Positions 34,779 to 43,993 of a DNA stretch of 64,000 nt are shown here, in pieces (position 1 is the stretch's first letter; each line of letters opens with the position of its first letter). The stretch comes from Pseudomonadota bacterium (GTDB taxonomy: Bacteria; Pseudomonadota; Alphaproteobacteria; Reyranellales; Reyranellaceae): the NCBI GenBank assembly GCA_018242505.1, contig JAFEBU010000071.1, forward strand, positions 62,001 to 126,000, written 5' to 3'. Position numbers and translations under genes: made by a program. A model generated the notes under the pieces. That model worked only from the letters and a program-made list of their open reading frames with translations, had not been told where the DNA came from and searched no databases.

Positions 34779-35925
34779 GCAACGCCCCCGCCACGACGGT
34801 GCGCAGCACTTCCGCCGTGCCGCCGCCGATGGTGAACATGCGCACGTCGCGGGCCATGCGTTCGAGCGGCATATCGCGCGAATAGCCGCGCGCGCCGAAG
34901 AACTGCAGGGCGTCGTTCACCACCTGAATGGCATTTTCAGAGGTAAAGACCTTGGCTTGCGCGGCAAGGAGCATGTCTGGGAAACCGCCTTCGCCGGAGC
35001 GCGCTGCGTTGTAGACCAACGCCTGCGCGGCCGAGAGCTTGATCGACATGTCGGCGAGCTTCCATTGCAAGCCCTGGAACTCGTTGATCGGCCGGCCGAA
35101 CTGCTGGCGCTTCTCCGACCAGTCGAGCGCGAGCTGGTAGGCGCCCTCGGCGATGCCGAGAGCTACGGTCGCCGCTCCGACACGCTGACTGTTGTAGGCG
35201 TTCATCAAATCGGCGAAGCCCTTCTTGAGCCCGCGCGGCGGGATCACCAGGGCCGAGGGCGGCACGTCCATGTCCTCGAAATCGATGACCGCCTCGGGAA
35301 TGCCACGCAGTCCCATGGTCGGCTCTCGTTTGGTGATCTTTAGCCCCTTGGTCTCGTCACGGATCGCGAGGAAGCCGCCGATGCCCTCGAACTTGCCCTT
35401 CTCGTCGTAGACCTTGGCGAAGATCAAATGCAGCCGCGAAACGCCACCTCCGGTGATCCAGTGCTTGCGGCCGTTCAGCACGTAACGATTGCCCTTCCTG
35501 TCGGCGCGGGTGGTCATGCTGTTGGCGTCGGAACCGGCGTCGGGCTCGGTGATGCAGATGGCAGGCTTGTCGCCCGAAAGCACCATGTCGGCTGCCATCT
35601 TCTTCTGCTCTTCCGAGCCATAGGCCATGACCGCGCTGATTGCGCCCATATTGGTCTCGACTGCGATACGGCCGGTGACGGCGCAGGTCGCCGACAGTGC
35701 CTCGATCGCGAGCACGGCGTCGAGCCAGCTTTTGCCCTGGCCGCCATATTGCGCGGGGATCGTCATGCCGATCAGCTTCGCGTCCTTCAGGAGGTCGACA
35801 TTGTCCCAGGGATATTGCTCGGTTCGGTCGACTTCGGCCGCGCGGCTTGCGATCGGGCCGGCGGCCAGTTCTCGGGCGCGGGCCTGCAGTTTCTGTTGGT
35901 CGGCGGACAATCCGGAAGCATTCAT
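34735..35925 (-). CDS. Acyl-CoA dehydrogenase-family flavoprotein lacking the catalytic glutamate, 3-sulfinopropanoyl-CoA desulfinase-like
   Basis: 396-residue flavoprotein from the ATG at 35925. ACAD motifs are clear: ICITEPDAGSDANSMTTRA, KHWITGGGVSRLHL, and RQQFGRPINEFQGLQWKLADM. The usual base in the IYEGT motif is missing (IGGGT, Gly368), and the alternative Glu of the isovaleryl-CoA type is Gln247 (NSQRVG). Arg86 (VTGRIAVETNMGA) and the LPQTRDGW tail recall 3-sulfinopropanoyl-CoA desulfinase (Acd), which removes sulfite instead of oxidising. That identity is from memory of the family, so it is tentative. It follows an MFS carrier gene by 53 bases. Confidence 0.75.
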   Translation of the reverse strand: MNASGLSADQQKLQARARELAAGPIASRAAEVDRTEQYPWDNVDLLKDAKLIGMTIPAQYGGQGKSWLDAVLAIEALSATCAVTGRIAVETNMGAISAVMAYGSEEQKKMAADMVLSGDKPAICITEPDAGSDANSMTTRADRKGNRYVLNGRKHWITGGGVSRLHLIFAKVYDEKGKFEGIGGFLAIRDETKGLKITKREPTMGLRGIPEAVIDFEDMDVPPSALVIPPRGLKKGFADLMNAYNSQRVGAATVALGIAEGAYQLALDWSEKRQQFGRPINEFQGLQWKLADMSIKLSAAQALVYNAARSGEGGFPDMLLAAQAKVFTSENAIQVVNDALQFFGARGYSRDMPLERMARDVRMFTIGGGTAEVLRTVVAGALLKKKLPQTRDGWTR

Positions 35926-35978
35926 GAGAAAATTCCTGTGCGGCAGGGAGGCAAGAATGCGCGGTGTGGCGCCCTTGT

Positions 35979-37196
35979 TCAACTCTCCGCCGTGCGCTCG
36001 GGGCAGCCGCCCTTCAGGATCACGATGCAGGCAACGATGTCGAGCGCGGCGGCAAGCAGCAAAGGCGCGCTATAGCCTCCCGACAAATCACGGAGCAGGC
36101 CGTAGAAGCTCGGCCCTATCGCCGTCGCAAGCTGAATGGCGACGGAAGCGGCGCCGAAGATCGCTCCGAACGACGCGGCACCAAACTCCCGCCGCACGAT
36201 GATCGGTGAGAGCGTCGTCACGTTGCCGATGGTGAGGCCAAACAGAATATTGGCGGCGACGAGCAGCGACGGCGACCGAAAGAGCGCCATGAGGGCGAAG
36301 CCAAGCGCCGCCGTCACCAGCACGAACGCGGTCGTTTTGCGCTGATCGATCTGGTCGGCAAAGCGCGCCAATAGCAGGCGGCTGATGAGCGCCATGACAG
36401 CCGTAGCGGACACGGTGAGTGAGATTGCCGGTGTGCCGAGCGTGGAAGCAAGAAAGGTGACCTGATGGGTGAGGAAGCCGACCTGCACCATCATCGCCAG
36501 GCCGAAGGCCACCATGACGGTGCGGAGCGCGCCCGTGCGCAGTGCCTTTGCCCGCGTCCATGTCGGGGCAGTCCCGGCCGTCCCACCGCCCGCAAGGGCG
36601 ACGCCGTCAGGCAGGAGGCCGATATCCTGCGGGCGGCGCTTCAGTACCAGCCAGGCGAGGGGAACGAGGAGGACCAGCGCGATCGCCGCCGCGAATGCCG
36701 TCGTTGCAGCAAAGCCCAGACGGGCAATGCCGAGAAGCAGAAGGGGCGCGCCGATCATGCCGCCCACGCTGGCGCCCAGGGAGGCAATCGACACGGCTCT
36801 GCCCTGATACCTTTCGAACCAGGGTGCGAGCGTCGTTGCCATCGCCGTCTGCGACAGGCAGGCCCATCCCATACCCATGATCAGGAAGGCGAGATAGACC
36901 TGCCAAGGTTGATCGATCCGACCGACGGTCGCCACACCGACGGCCATGGCGAGGGCACCGAGAATCACGACCGGCCGCGATCCGATCCGGGCGATCGCGC
37001 TGCCGACGAATATCAGCAGAAGGGCACTGGTGAGGTAGAACAGCGTGATGGCGCCCGAGACGAAGCCGGTTGGCCATCCTCTCGTCTCGACGATCGCATG
37101 GAGATAGACGCTGGTCCCGAACAATCCCAGGGCGTTGCCGACAACGGCGGCGACCAGGCAAACGGCAACGATCCGCCAGCCGTAAAAGATCCGCAT
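35979..37196 (-). CDS. MFS transporter (monocarboxylate/oxalate-formate antiporter type)
   Basis: 405-residue membrane protein with about 12 helices. The start MRIFYGWRIVAVCLVAAVVGNALGLF (read to residue 26) and GWPTGFVSGAITLFYLTSALL are typical of the monocarboxylate-porter-like branch. Other marks are WFERYQGRAVSIASLGASVGGM and, in the second half, ADQIDQRKTTAFVLV. It probably moves a small organic acid. It precedes the unusual acyl-CoA dehydrogenase homologue, so it may import that enzyme's precursor. Confidence 0.83.
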   Translation of the reverse strand: MRIFYGWRIVAVCLVAAVVGNALGLFGTSVYLHAIVETRGWPTGFVSGAITLFYLTSALLLIFVGSAIARIGSRPVVILGALAMAVGVATVGRIDQPWQVYLAFLIMGMGWACLSQTAMATTLAPWFERYQGRAVSIASLGASVGGMIGAPLLLLGIARLGFAATTAFAAAIALVLLVPLAWLVLKRRPQDIGLLPDGVALAGGGTAGTAPTWTRAKALRTGALRTVMVAFGLAMMVQVGFLTHQVTFLASTLGTPAISLTVSATAVMALISRLLLARFADQIDQRKTTAFVLVTAALGFALMALFRSPSLLVAANILFGLTIGNVTTLSPIIVRREFGAASFGAIFGAASVAIQLATAIGPSFYGLLRDLSGGYSAPLLLAAALDIVACIVILKGGCPERTAES

Positions 37197-37250
37197 ACCG
37201 CCTGGGTAGCATGCGATGCGACAGGACGCTTCGGAGGTGGCCGAAGTATG

Positions 37251-38762
37251 TCACACGCTTGGCTGTTGGCCTCCTTGTTGGCTCGGATCGATACTGTAGA
37301 CCATGACCGATTCGCTGAGGCCGCGCACGGCGACCGGGCCCAGCGACTGAAAGGCGAACCGGTGGCCACAGGCTGCGCAAGTGCTGCTGGCGACGAGGAT
37401 GCGGGTGCCGTGCTTCTTGTTCAATTCCTCCAGGCGGGAGGCGAGGTTCACCGTCTCCCCCAGCAGAGTGAAGCTTACGCGTCTGCCGGTGCCGACATCA
37501 CCGCCGATCACCGGGCCGGTGCTGATGCCGATGCGCGTGGGCAGCGCCACGCCCGCTTCGCCGAAAGTCCGACTGCCGACGGCACACTGGATGTCGATGG
37601 CCGCCTGTACGGCAGCGACCGCATGATCCGTGCAAGCGAGGGGCATGTTGAAGGAGGCAAAGAGACCGTCGCCGATGAACGTGTTCACCACGCCGCCGTG
37701 ATTGCGGATCGGCGCCAGGACGGTCTCCAGGTAGTCGTTCAGGACGCCCACCAGTTCGTGTGGGGCGAGGTATTCGGCGATGGTGGTGAAGTTTGCGATG
37801 TCGGTGAACAGGATGGTAGCCTCGCCGATCTCGCCGGATCGCTGACCGTCGCCCTGCCGACGCAGGATGGCTGCGGCGACGTTCTCGTCGACATAGCGGC
37901 CGAAGGTCGCGCGGATTTGCTCGCGCTCGCGCAGGCCTTCGACCATGTCGTTGAAACGGCCGGTCAGCTCGCCTACCTCATCGTTGGAGGTTACCGCCAC
38001 TCGAACGGAAAGATCGCCTTCGGCTGCGTTCGTCATTGCACGCGACAGCGCGTTGATCGGCCGCAAGAGTGAACGGCTGATGAAATAAGCCGAGATCGCC
38101 ACGCCCAGGACGGCCGAGGCAACATCAACCAGAATGTCGAGTTGCAGCCGCTCGCCGTCGTAAGAGAACAGATGGACGACGATCGTGGCGAGCGGCGCCA
38201 CGGAGATGACCAACAGCGCCACCAGGAGTTTTGCGGTGTAGCTGCCGAAGAACAAGCCGAGATTGAGGCCGTAGCGCGCGAAGATGAATTCGCAGAGTCC
38301 GGCAAGATAATCACTGACAACGAAATAGGTGTAGGTGAAGAAGAAGATCGGAAGGACGATGCAAATCGTGACGAAGTCGGCGATCGCCGGCGGCGGAAGG
38401 ATGAGCCTGACCGACGGAATCCACCACGGCGTCGAGGTCTGGAAGGCCACGACGACGATCGAAAGCAGGCCGACATAGCGTGCCGTGAGCAACGGAAGTT
38501 GGGTCAGTCGCCGCTGGATGTCGTCGAACGCGATTTCGCCGCAGAGAAAACGACGGATCGGCTCGAACAACTGCCGTGCAATCAGCCCATTCACGCCAAA
38601 CAGCAGGAGCAGGCCGATCCCGGCCGATCGCCACAGGATGGGCCAGGCACCGGTCGCAGCGACGTAGATCACGTTGATGGTGATGCTCAGGAAGGCAACC
38701 GACGTCGCCCGCCACAGATAGCGCCGGCGAAGGGCAGCGATCTCGGCCGAGGTGGCGCTCAT
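37251..38762 (-). CDS. Membrane-bound class III adenylate/guanylate cyclase (copy A)
   Basis: 503-residue sensor-type cyclase. About six hydrophobic segments fill residues 20-240, then a HAMP linker (SRSLLRPINALSRAMTNAAEGDLSVRV) and a C-terminal class III domain with ATILFTDIANFTTIAE and VNTFIGDGLFASFN, giving the two metal-binding Asp residues. LLGETVNLASRLEELN supplies the Asn/Arg pair. Adenylate rather than guanylate activity is assumed. A close paralogue lies directly upstream (four-base overlap). Confidence 0.85.
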   Translation of the reverse strand: MSATSAEIAALRRRYLWRATSVAFLSITINVIYVAATGAWPILWRSAGIGLLLLFGVNGLIARQLFEPIRRFLCGEIAFDDIQRRLTQLPLLTARYVGLLSIVVVAFQTSTPWWIPSVRLILPPPAIADFVTICIVLPIFFFTYTYFVVSDYLAGLCEFIFARYGLNLGLFFGSYTAKLLVALLVISVAPLATIVVHLFSYDGERLQLDILVDVASAVLGVAISAYFISRSLLRPINALSRAMTNAAEGDLSVRVAVTSNDEVGELTGRFNDMVEGLREREQIRATFGRYVDENVAAAILRRQGDGQRSGEIGEATILFTDIANFTTIAEYLAPHELVGVLNDYLETVLAPIRNHGGVVNTFIGDGLFASFNMPLACTDHAVAAVQAAIDIQCAVGSRTFGEAGVALPTRIGISTGPVIGGDVGTGRRVSFTLLGETVNLASRLEELNKKHGTRILVASSTCAACGHRFAFQSLGPVAVRGLSESVMVYSIDPSQQGGQQPSV

Positions 38763-40261
38763 GCTGACGGATCGACGCGATAGACGACCACGTTACCCTG
38801 ATGGCCGCGGACGTCTGTTGGTCCGATGCAGGCGCAACGGAAGCGGCCGCCGGCGGCGCGGATTGTGCTTTCGGCCGCAAGGATCGAGCTGCCGAATTGC
38901 TTGTTGAGCTGTTCGACGCGCGAGGCGACGTTCACGGCGTCGCCCAGCAACGTGTAGCTCAGCCAGTCGGCGGTGCCGATGGTGACGCCGATCACTGGCC
39001 CGGTATTGATGCCGATCCGCGTCTGTACGGCGATGCCGGGCGGGAATGTGGCCTGCGCCAGGGCCTGCTGGATGTCGAGCGCGGCCTGCAGCGCCGCCGC
39101 CGCATGGTCCTTTTGCGGCAGCGGCAGATTGAAGCTCGCGAACAGGCCGTCGCCGATGCAATTGTTGACCACACCACGATGGCGATGGATCACCGGGACG
39201 ATTGTCGCGTAGTAGATGTTCAGGATCTTCGCGACCTCGGGCGGCGTCAGGCGCTCCGACAGGGCAGTGAAGCCCTCGATGTCGGTGAACATCAGGGTCG
39301 CATCGCCGAGCGTGTCGGCGGCGCGGCCGCCGCGTTCCTGGTCGGCGAGGATGGCCGCGGCGACACTTTCGTGGACGTACTTGCCGAACGTGTCACGCAG
39401 ATATTGCCGCTCGGACAGGCCTTCGACCATGTGGTTGAAGCCGCTGGTGGCGCGGCCGATCTCGTCATCGGAGGTGACGGGCAGACGGACGGCGAGGTCG
39501 CCATCGGCGACATGGCGCATGCCGTAGTCGAGCCGTGCGATCGGCGCAGTCAACGCCTGGGTGATCCAATAGTAGATGATGGCGACGCCCACGATCGAGG
39601 CGGTGACATCCATCGTCGCCTCGCGCAGCAGCCGGTTGCCGTCATAGCTCGCGATGTCGCCGGCCAGCAGGATCATGGCGGCGAACGATACGAACAGGAT
39701 CGCCACCCCGATTTTGTACCGGAACGCACCGGGAAAGGTCGCGAGATTGACGCCGCGGGTCAGGAAGAAATGGTGGCACAGCCGGTCGAGGTAGGCGCTG
39801 ACGATGAAGTACGTCAGCACGACGTTGAAGGACGTGCCGACCAGGAAGGAGGCCGCTGTGTCGATCCAGGTGGCGACTTCGATGTTTGCACCGAAGGTGA
39901 TCCCAAGGCGTGGCGACAACAGGCGCAACGCCAGCATCGGGGCATAGAGACCGGCAACCAGGATGGCCGACGAACGCGGCAGGGTGGCGAGGCTGTGCTC
40001 GATTGCCGGAAATCCAAGGCTCCCGGCGATGAAGTGCTGCACCGGGCGGAACAGCAGCCACGCCCCGAAACCGACGCCGATCGCCAGGAAGGCTGCCGAC
40101 ATGGTGGCCATGGGCAGCAGGACAAGCGGCTGATGATTGATCAGGGCATAGACTGTGGAACTGGCGAGGTCGATCGCAAAGGGAACGCCCATCGCCATGT
40201 AGTAGCGAATGACGAGGCTGCGGGCCGCTTCGCCCGGCTCCGCATTGGACGACGCCGCCAT
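38759..40261 (-). CDS. Membrane-bound class III adenylate/guanylate cyclase (copy B)
   Basis: 500-residue paralogue of copy A with the same layout: about six membrane segments, a HAMP-like region (TQALTAPIARLDYGMRHVADGDLAVRL) and a cyclase domain with ATLMFTDIEGFTALSE, VNNCIGDGLFASFNLP and LLGDAVNVASRVEQLN. It starts near MAASSNAEPG at 40261 and overlaps copy A by four bases. The pair looks like a tandem duplication; class III cyclases are dimers, so A and B may form a heterodimer. It is preceded by a transglutaminase-like gene. Confidence 0.85.
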   Translation of the reverse strand: MAASSNAEPGEAARSLVIRYYMAMGVPFAIDLASSTVYALINHQPLVLLPMATMSAAFLAIGVGFGAWLLFRPVQHFIAGSLGFPAIEHSLATLPRSSAILVAGLYAPMLALRLLSPRLGITFGANIEVATWIDTAASFLVGTSFNVVLTYFIVSAYLDRLCHHFFLTRGVNLATFPGAFRYKIGVAILFVSFAAMILLAGDIASYDGNRLLREATMDVTASIVGVAIIYYWITQALTAPIARLDYGMRHVADGDLAVRLPVTSDDEIGRATSGFNHMVEGLSERQYLRDTFGKYVHESVAAAILADQERGGRAADTLGDATLMFTDIEGFTALSERLTPPEVAKILNIYYATIVPVIHRHRGVVNNCIGDGLFASFNLPLPQKDHAAAALQAALDIQQALAQATFPPGIAVQTRIGINTGPVIGVTIGTADWLSYTLLGDAVNVASRVEQLNKQFGSSILAAESTIRAAGGRFRCACIGPTDVRGHQGNVVVYRVDPSA

Positions 40262-40314
40262 GCCGGACGATATAGAGCGGATCGTGCGAAAGCGGAATGC
40301 CCTGCGGCGGTCGG

Positions 40315-41400
40315 TCAGGTCATGACTTCATGCGCCGTGATCTTGTATTTGAAGGCGTCGGCATCGAGCGGGTCGACAAGGCCCGACTTGTCCTCGGCCT
40401 GCGGATACATCAGGAACGGGATCGCATCCTCGCCGGAGCCGGGGAGCTTCACGTCGTGCGCGACGTTGTAGGCGACCCAGTTCCCCTCCCAGGCGCCGAA
40501 CAGGGTCTTTCGCGCCGCCAGGACCTTCAGATCGGTCATGGCGAGATTGTTCGGCGGTTCCTCGAGAACGACCTTGCGCACGTCGGCGGGATCGACTGGC
40601 GTCCAGCCGTGGCCGGAGAGCCATACCTCGGCGCGGCAATGCTGCGCCTTGGTGATGGTCTGAGAGTTGGCGCCCAGGGCCTTGTAGCCGAACTTCGAGG
40701 GCGCCACGCGGATGCCGTAGACATCGCGTGCCGGGAGCCCCACCGACCGCGCCATCGCGACATAGAGTGCATTCAGGTCTGCGCACTTGCCGTTCAGGTT
40801 GCCGGTCTTGAGCATGAAGCTCACGTCGCCTACACCGCAGCCCGGCGTCTTGGGATTGCGGAAGGTGTTCTCGACTACCCAGTCGTACAGTGCGTGGGCC
40901 TTTTCCACATCTGTGGTCCGGCCGCGTACGATGCCTTCGGCCGTCTCCTTCACAATGCCATCTACGGGCAGAAGAGCGGTGGCCATCAGATTGAACCGGC
41001 GTTCCTCGTCGCCCAGCGGGGGCACGGTTCCGGTCCGGGCCTTGAGCGAACGGTCCTGCGTCTGCACCTGGATCGTTACCTCGATCACGGGATCGGAAAC
41101 GCTCCCCCACTCGACGCGCAGCATCTCCGCGCCGTATTTGGGATCGCGCAGGCGTTCGGCGACCTTGGCATTGCCCGTCCAGCTCACGGTGCCCGGTTTC
41201 TGCCAGGCCGCGCCTTCGAAAGTCGGTAACGGGATCCACGCCTTGTTGGCGAAAGTCGGCTCGACGCGCGTCGTGACCACGAAGCTGCGCCACCCCGAGG
41301 GCATGGGCGAAAAATTGATGGTGTTTGCCGACGCCAGACGTGGCGCCAAGCCGGCAGCCGTGGCGGCAAAACCTGCCTTCAAGATATCGCGGCGGTTCAT
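40315..41400 (-). CDS. Tat-exported transglutaminase-like protein
   Basis: 361-residue protein with a Tat signal (MNRRDILKAGFAATAAGL), so it is folded before export to the periplasm. The transglutaminase core has LNGKCADLNALYVAMARSVG (catalytic Cys), QHCRAEVWLSGHGW (His) and TPVDPADVR (Asp), a full catalytic triad. A beta-rich domain precedes it. The family includes proteases and cross-linkers; function unknown. The ATG at 41400 is chosen as it begins the Tat signal. It is 53 bases upstream of the cyclase pair on the same strand, so it may be co-transcribed. Confidence 0.8.
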   Translation of the reverse strand: MNRRDILKAGFAATAAGLAPRLASANTINFSPMPSGWRSFVVTTRVEPTFANKAWIPLPTFEGAAWQKPGTVSWTGNAKVAERLRDPKYGAEMLRVEWGSVSDPVIEVTIQVQTQDRSLKARTGTVPPLGDEERRFNLMATALLPVDGIVKETAEGIVRGRTTDVEKAHALYDWVVENTFRNPKTPGCGVGDVSFMLKTGNLNGKCADLNALYVAMARSVGLPARDVYGIRVAPSKFGYKALGANSQTITKAQHCRAEVWLSGHGWTPVDPADVRKVVLEEPPNNLAMTDLKVLAARKTLFGAWEGNWVAYNVAHDVKLPGSGEDAIPFLMYPQAEDKSGLVDPLDADAFKYKITAHEVMT

Positions 41401-41553
41401 ATCGAGACTCCTCCCAACGCTCACTGTGCCGGGGAGAATGGTATTGCCGTCGTCGGAAAACCCAAAACCGTCCCGAACCAACCTGCGCCGCACGCGGCAG
41501 CGGTCTGTATCCGATGGCGCAAAGTGCCGGGCCGACAGGCGGCCGTCAACGTC

Positions 41554-42270
41554 TCACAGGCCGAGGTAGGCTTGCCTCACGCGATCGTTTGCCAGCAGTT
41601 CGCTGCCCGAGCCGGAAAGCTCGATTCGACCGTTCTCCAGCACATAGCCGCGATGGGCGATCTTGAGTGAGGCCGTCACGTTCTGCTCGACCAGCAGGAT
41701 GGCAAGGCCTTCCTCGTTGAGGCGCCGGATGATGCGGAACACCTCCTGCACGATCGCCGGCGCCAGCCCGAGCGATGGCTCGTCGAACATGATGAGTCGC
41801 GGTTGGCTCATCAGGCAGCGTCCGATCGCCAGCATCTGCTGTTCGCCGCCCGACAACGTGCCGGCCGGCTGCCTGCGCCGCTCGGAAAGGCGCGGAAACA
41901 TGGTCAGCACGCGATCGAGCGTCGTCCGTTCGGCCGGGCGGGCGTGCTTGGGCGTCGCTCCCATTTCGAGATTCTCGAGCACGGTGAGATTGGGGAAAAC
42001 CTGGCGCCCCTCGGCAACGTGGCCGACCCCGGCCTCGCAGACGCGGTAGCTGGGCCAGCCGGTGATATCGGTGCCGTCGAACAGGATCCTGCCGGCGGCC
42101 GGCTTCTCGATGCCGTGGATGGCGCGGATCAGTGAACTCTTGCCGGCTCCGTTGGCGCCGACGATGGCCACGATCTCGCCGGCCCCGAGGTCGAGCGACA
42201 CGCCGCCCAGCGCCTGCGCGTCGCCATAGTAGAGATCGATGCCCTCGACCCTGAGGAGCGGCCCGTTCAC
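41554..42270 (-). CDS. livF: Branched-chain amino-acid-type ABC transporter ATPase LivF (second system)
   Basis: 238-residue ATPase, GTG start overlapping the livG stop by four bases. It has Walker A GANGAGKSS, HVAEGRQVFPNLTV, signature LSGGEQQMLAIGRCL, Walker B LIMFDEPSLGLAP and LLVEQNVTASLKIA, ending RQAYLGL. It is the last gene of the second Liv importer. A weak GGCCG/CGGCC inverted repeat lies past the stop. Confidence 0.9.
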   Translation of the reverse strand: MNGPLLRVEGIDLYYGDAQALGGVSLDLGAGEIVAIVGANGAGKSSLIRAIHGIEKPAAGRILFDGTDITGWPSYRVCEAGVGHVAEGRQVFPNLTVLENLEMGATPKHARPAERTTLDRVLTMFPRLSERRRQPAGTLSGGEQQMLAIGRCLMSQPRLIMFDEPSLGLAPAIVQEVFRIIRRLNEEGLAILLVEQNVTASLKIAHRGYVLENGRIELSGSGSELLANDRVRQAYLGL

Positions 42271-42998
42271 GCGGCATCCTCCTCGCCGAGATAGACGTCG
42301 AGCACGGCCTGGTTGCGCGAGATCTCCTGCGGCGAGCCCTGGGCGATCTTTTCGCCGTAGCTCACGACCACCACCTCGGCGGCAAGCGCCATCACGGCGC
42401 GCATCACGTGCTCGATCAGCAGGATGGTGAGTCCCGTCCGGGCGTTGAGATCGCGCAGGAACCTCACCATGACATCGACTTCGGTAGGGCGGAGTCCCGC
42501 CATCACCTCGTCCAGCAGCAGGAGCTTGGGCTCGGTTGCGAGCGCGCGTGCCACTTCGAGGCGCTTGCGGTCGGGAAGGGTGAGGCTCTCGGCCAGGCGA
42601 TGTCGCCGGTCGTCGAGACCGAGTCGCGCGAGGATCGCCTCGGCATTCCGCCGCGCCTCGCCCAGATCGCGGTGGCGATGGAGCGCTCCCACCGTGACGT
42701 TCTCGAGCACGCTCAGGCCCTTGAACGGCTTCACGAGCTGGAACGTGCGGCCGACTCCTGCGGCACAGACCTGGTCGGGGCGCAGGCCCGAAATGACCCG
42801 ACCATCGAACGTTACCGCGCCTGCGTCGGGTCGATAGACGCCCGCAATCATGTTGAAGATGGTGGTCTTGCCTGCACCGTTCGGCCCGATCAGGGCATGG
42901 ATCGCACCCGACGGCACGGTGAAGCTGACATCGTGCACGGCGCGCAGGCCGCGGAAGTTCTTGCCGAGCCCGGCGAGTTCGAGGCGGGCACCGGTCAT
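42267..42998 (-). CDS. livG: Branched-chain amino-acid-type ABC transporter ATPase LivG (second system)
   Basis: 243-residue ATPase from the ATG at 42998 (MTGARLELAGLGKNFRGL). It has Walker A GPNGAGKTT, VGRTFQLVKPFKGLSV and Walker B LLLLDEVMAGLRP. The signature is degenerate: LTLPDRKRLEVARAL replaces the usual LSxGxQRxLExAxAL, a variant met in a subgroup of LivG. It overlaps livM by four bases. The motif change may matter for ATPase coupling. Confidence 0.88.
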   Translation of the reverse strand: MTGARLELAGLGKNFRGLRAVHDVSFTVPSGAIHALIGPNGAGKTTIFNMIAGVYRPDAGAVTFDGRVISGLRPDQVCAAGVGRTFQLVKPFKGLSVLENVTVGALHRHRDLGEARRNAEAILARLGLDDRRHRLAESLTLPDRKRLEVARALATEPKLLLLDEVMAGLRPTEVDVMVRFLRDLNARTGLTILLIEHVMRAVMALAAEVVVVSYGEKIAQGSPQEISRNQAVLDVYLGEEDAA

Positions 42999-43993
42999 CT
43001 TGGACGGTCCGTGATGCCCAGCCGCTCGGCCAGCCATGGCCAAATGCCGGCCGGGCGGTACATGACGATGATCAGGAGCGCCAGCCCGTAGAAGATCTGC
43101 TTGATCCCGGGAATGCCGAGCGCATCGCCGATACTGGTGAAGACTTCGCCCAAACCCGTCAACACCACCGCGCCGACGATCGGTCCGAACAATGTGCCCA
43201 GCCCGCCGATGATCGGAGCAAGCGTGATCTCGATCGAGCGCCCGATGCCGAACGCCGTTTCGGGAAAGAGGTTGTTGTAATAGAAGGCGTTCCAGACGCC
43301 GGCGAGCGAGGTGAGGGCAGCGGAGATCATCACCGCCGCCAGCTTGTAGCGCAGGACCGGCACGCCGACCGCCTGCGCGGCCTCGGCGTCCTCACGGATG
43401 GCGAGCCAATAGCGGCCGAATCGGCTTTCCAGCAGCAGCCGGCTCAGGATGAAGGCTCCCACCGCCAGCACGAGGATCACGTAGTAGAAGAGGAGCGGAC
43501 CGCCGCGCAGGTCGAGCGGGTTCGGCGCCATATCGACCTTGAGAAACAATCCGCCCGAGCCGCCGAACCAGTCGAGATGGTCGAAGGCGATGCGGGTGAA
43601 CTCGCCGAAGGCAATGGTGAGCAGCGCGAAATAGACTCCCGCCAGCGAGAAGCGAAAACCAAGATAACCGACAATGGCGCCTGCGAGCGCAGCCGCTATT
43701 GCGGCGGCAAAGGTGCCCGCCCATGGGCCGATGCCGTAGTGCGTGAAGAGCCCGGCCGCCATGTAACCGCCGAGGCCGGCATAGAGCGCGTGGCCGAGCG
43801 ACAACTCGCCGGCGAAGCCCATCATGATGTTCCAGGCCTGGCCGACATAGGCGAAGTAGAGGATCAGCATCAGGACCGAGAGGGCGTACTTGTCGACGAA
43901 GCGCGGCGCGGCCACCAGCAACACCAGCAGCAGGCCCAAAGCCCATAACGACCGCGGCGCGACGCCGTTGATCAGGCGGCGAAGGATCGTCAT
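42995..43993 (-). CDS. livM: Branched-chain amino-acid-type ABC permease LivM (second system)
   Basis: 332-residue membrane protein (MTILRRLINGVAPRSL). LivM marks are GFAGELSLGHALYAGLGGYMAA, FSLAGVYFALLTIAFGEFTR and IREDAEAAQAVGVPVLRYKL, with APIIGGLGTLFGPIVGAVVL. About eight to nine helices. Four-base overlaps with both livH and livG show a single transcript. Confidence 0.9.
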   Translation of the reverse strand: MTILRRLINGVAPRSLWALGLLLVLLVAAPRFVDKYALSVLMLILYFAYVGQAWNIMMGFAGELSLGHALYAGLGGYMAAGLFTHYGIGPWAGTFAAAIAAALAGAIVGYLGFRFSLAGVYFALLTIAFGEFTRIAFDHLDWFGGSGGLFLKVDMAPNPLDLRGGPLLFYYVILVLAVGAFILSRLLLESRFGRYWLAIREDAEAAQAVGVPVLRYKLAAVMISAALTSLAGVWNAFYYNNLFPETAFGIGRSIEITLAPIIGGLGTLFGPIVGAVVLTGLGEVFTSIGDALGIPGIKQIFYGLALLIIVMYRPAGIWPWLAERLGITDRPR

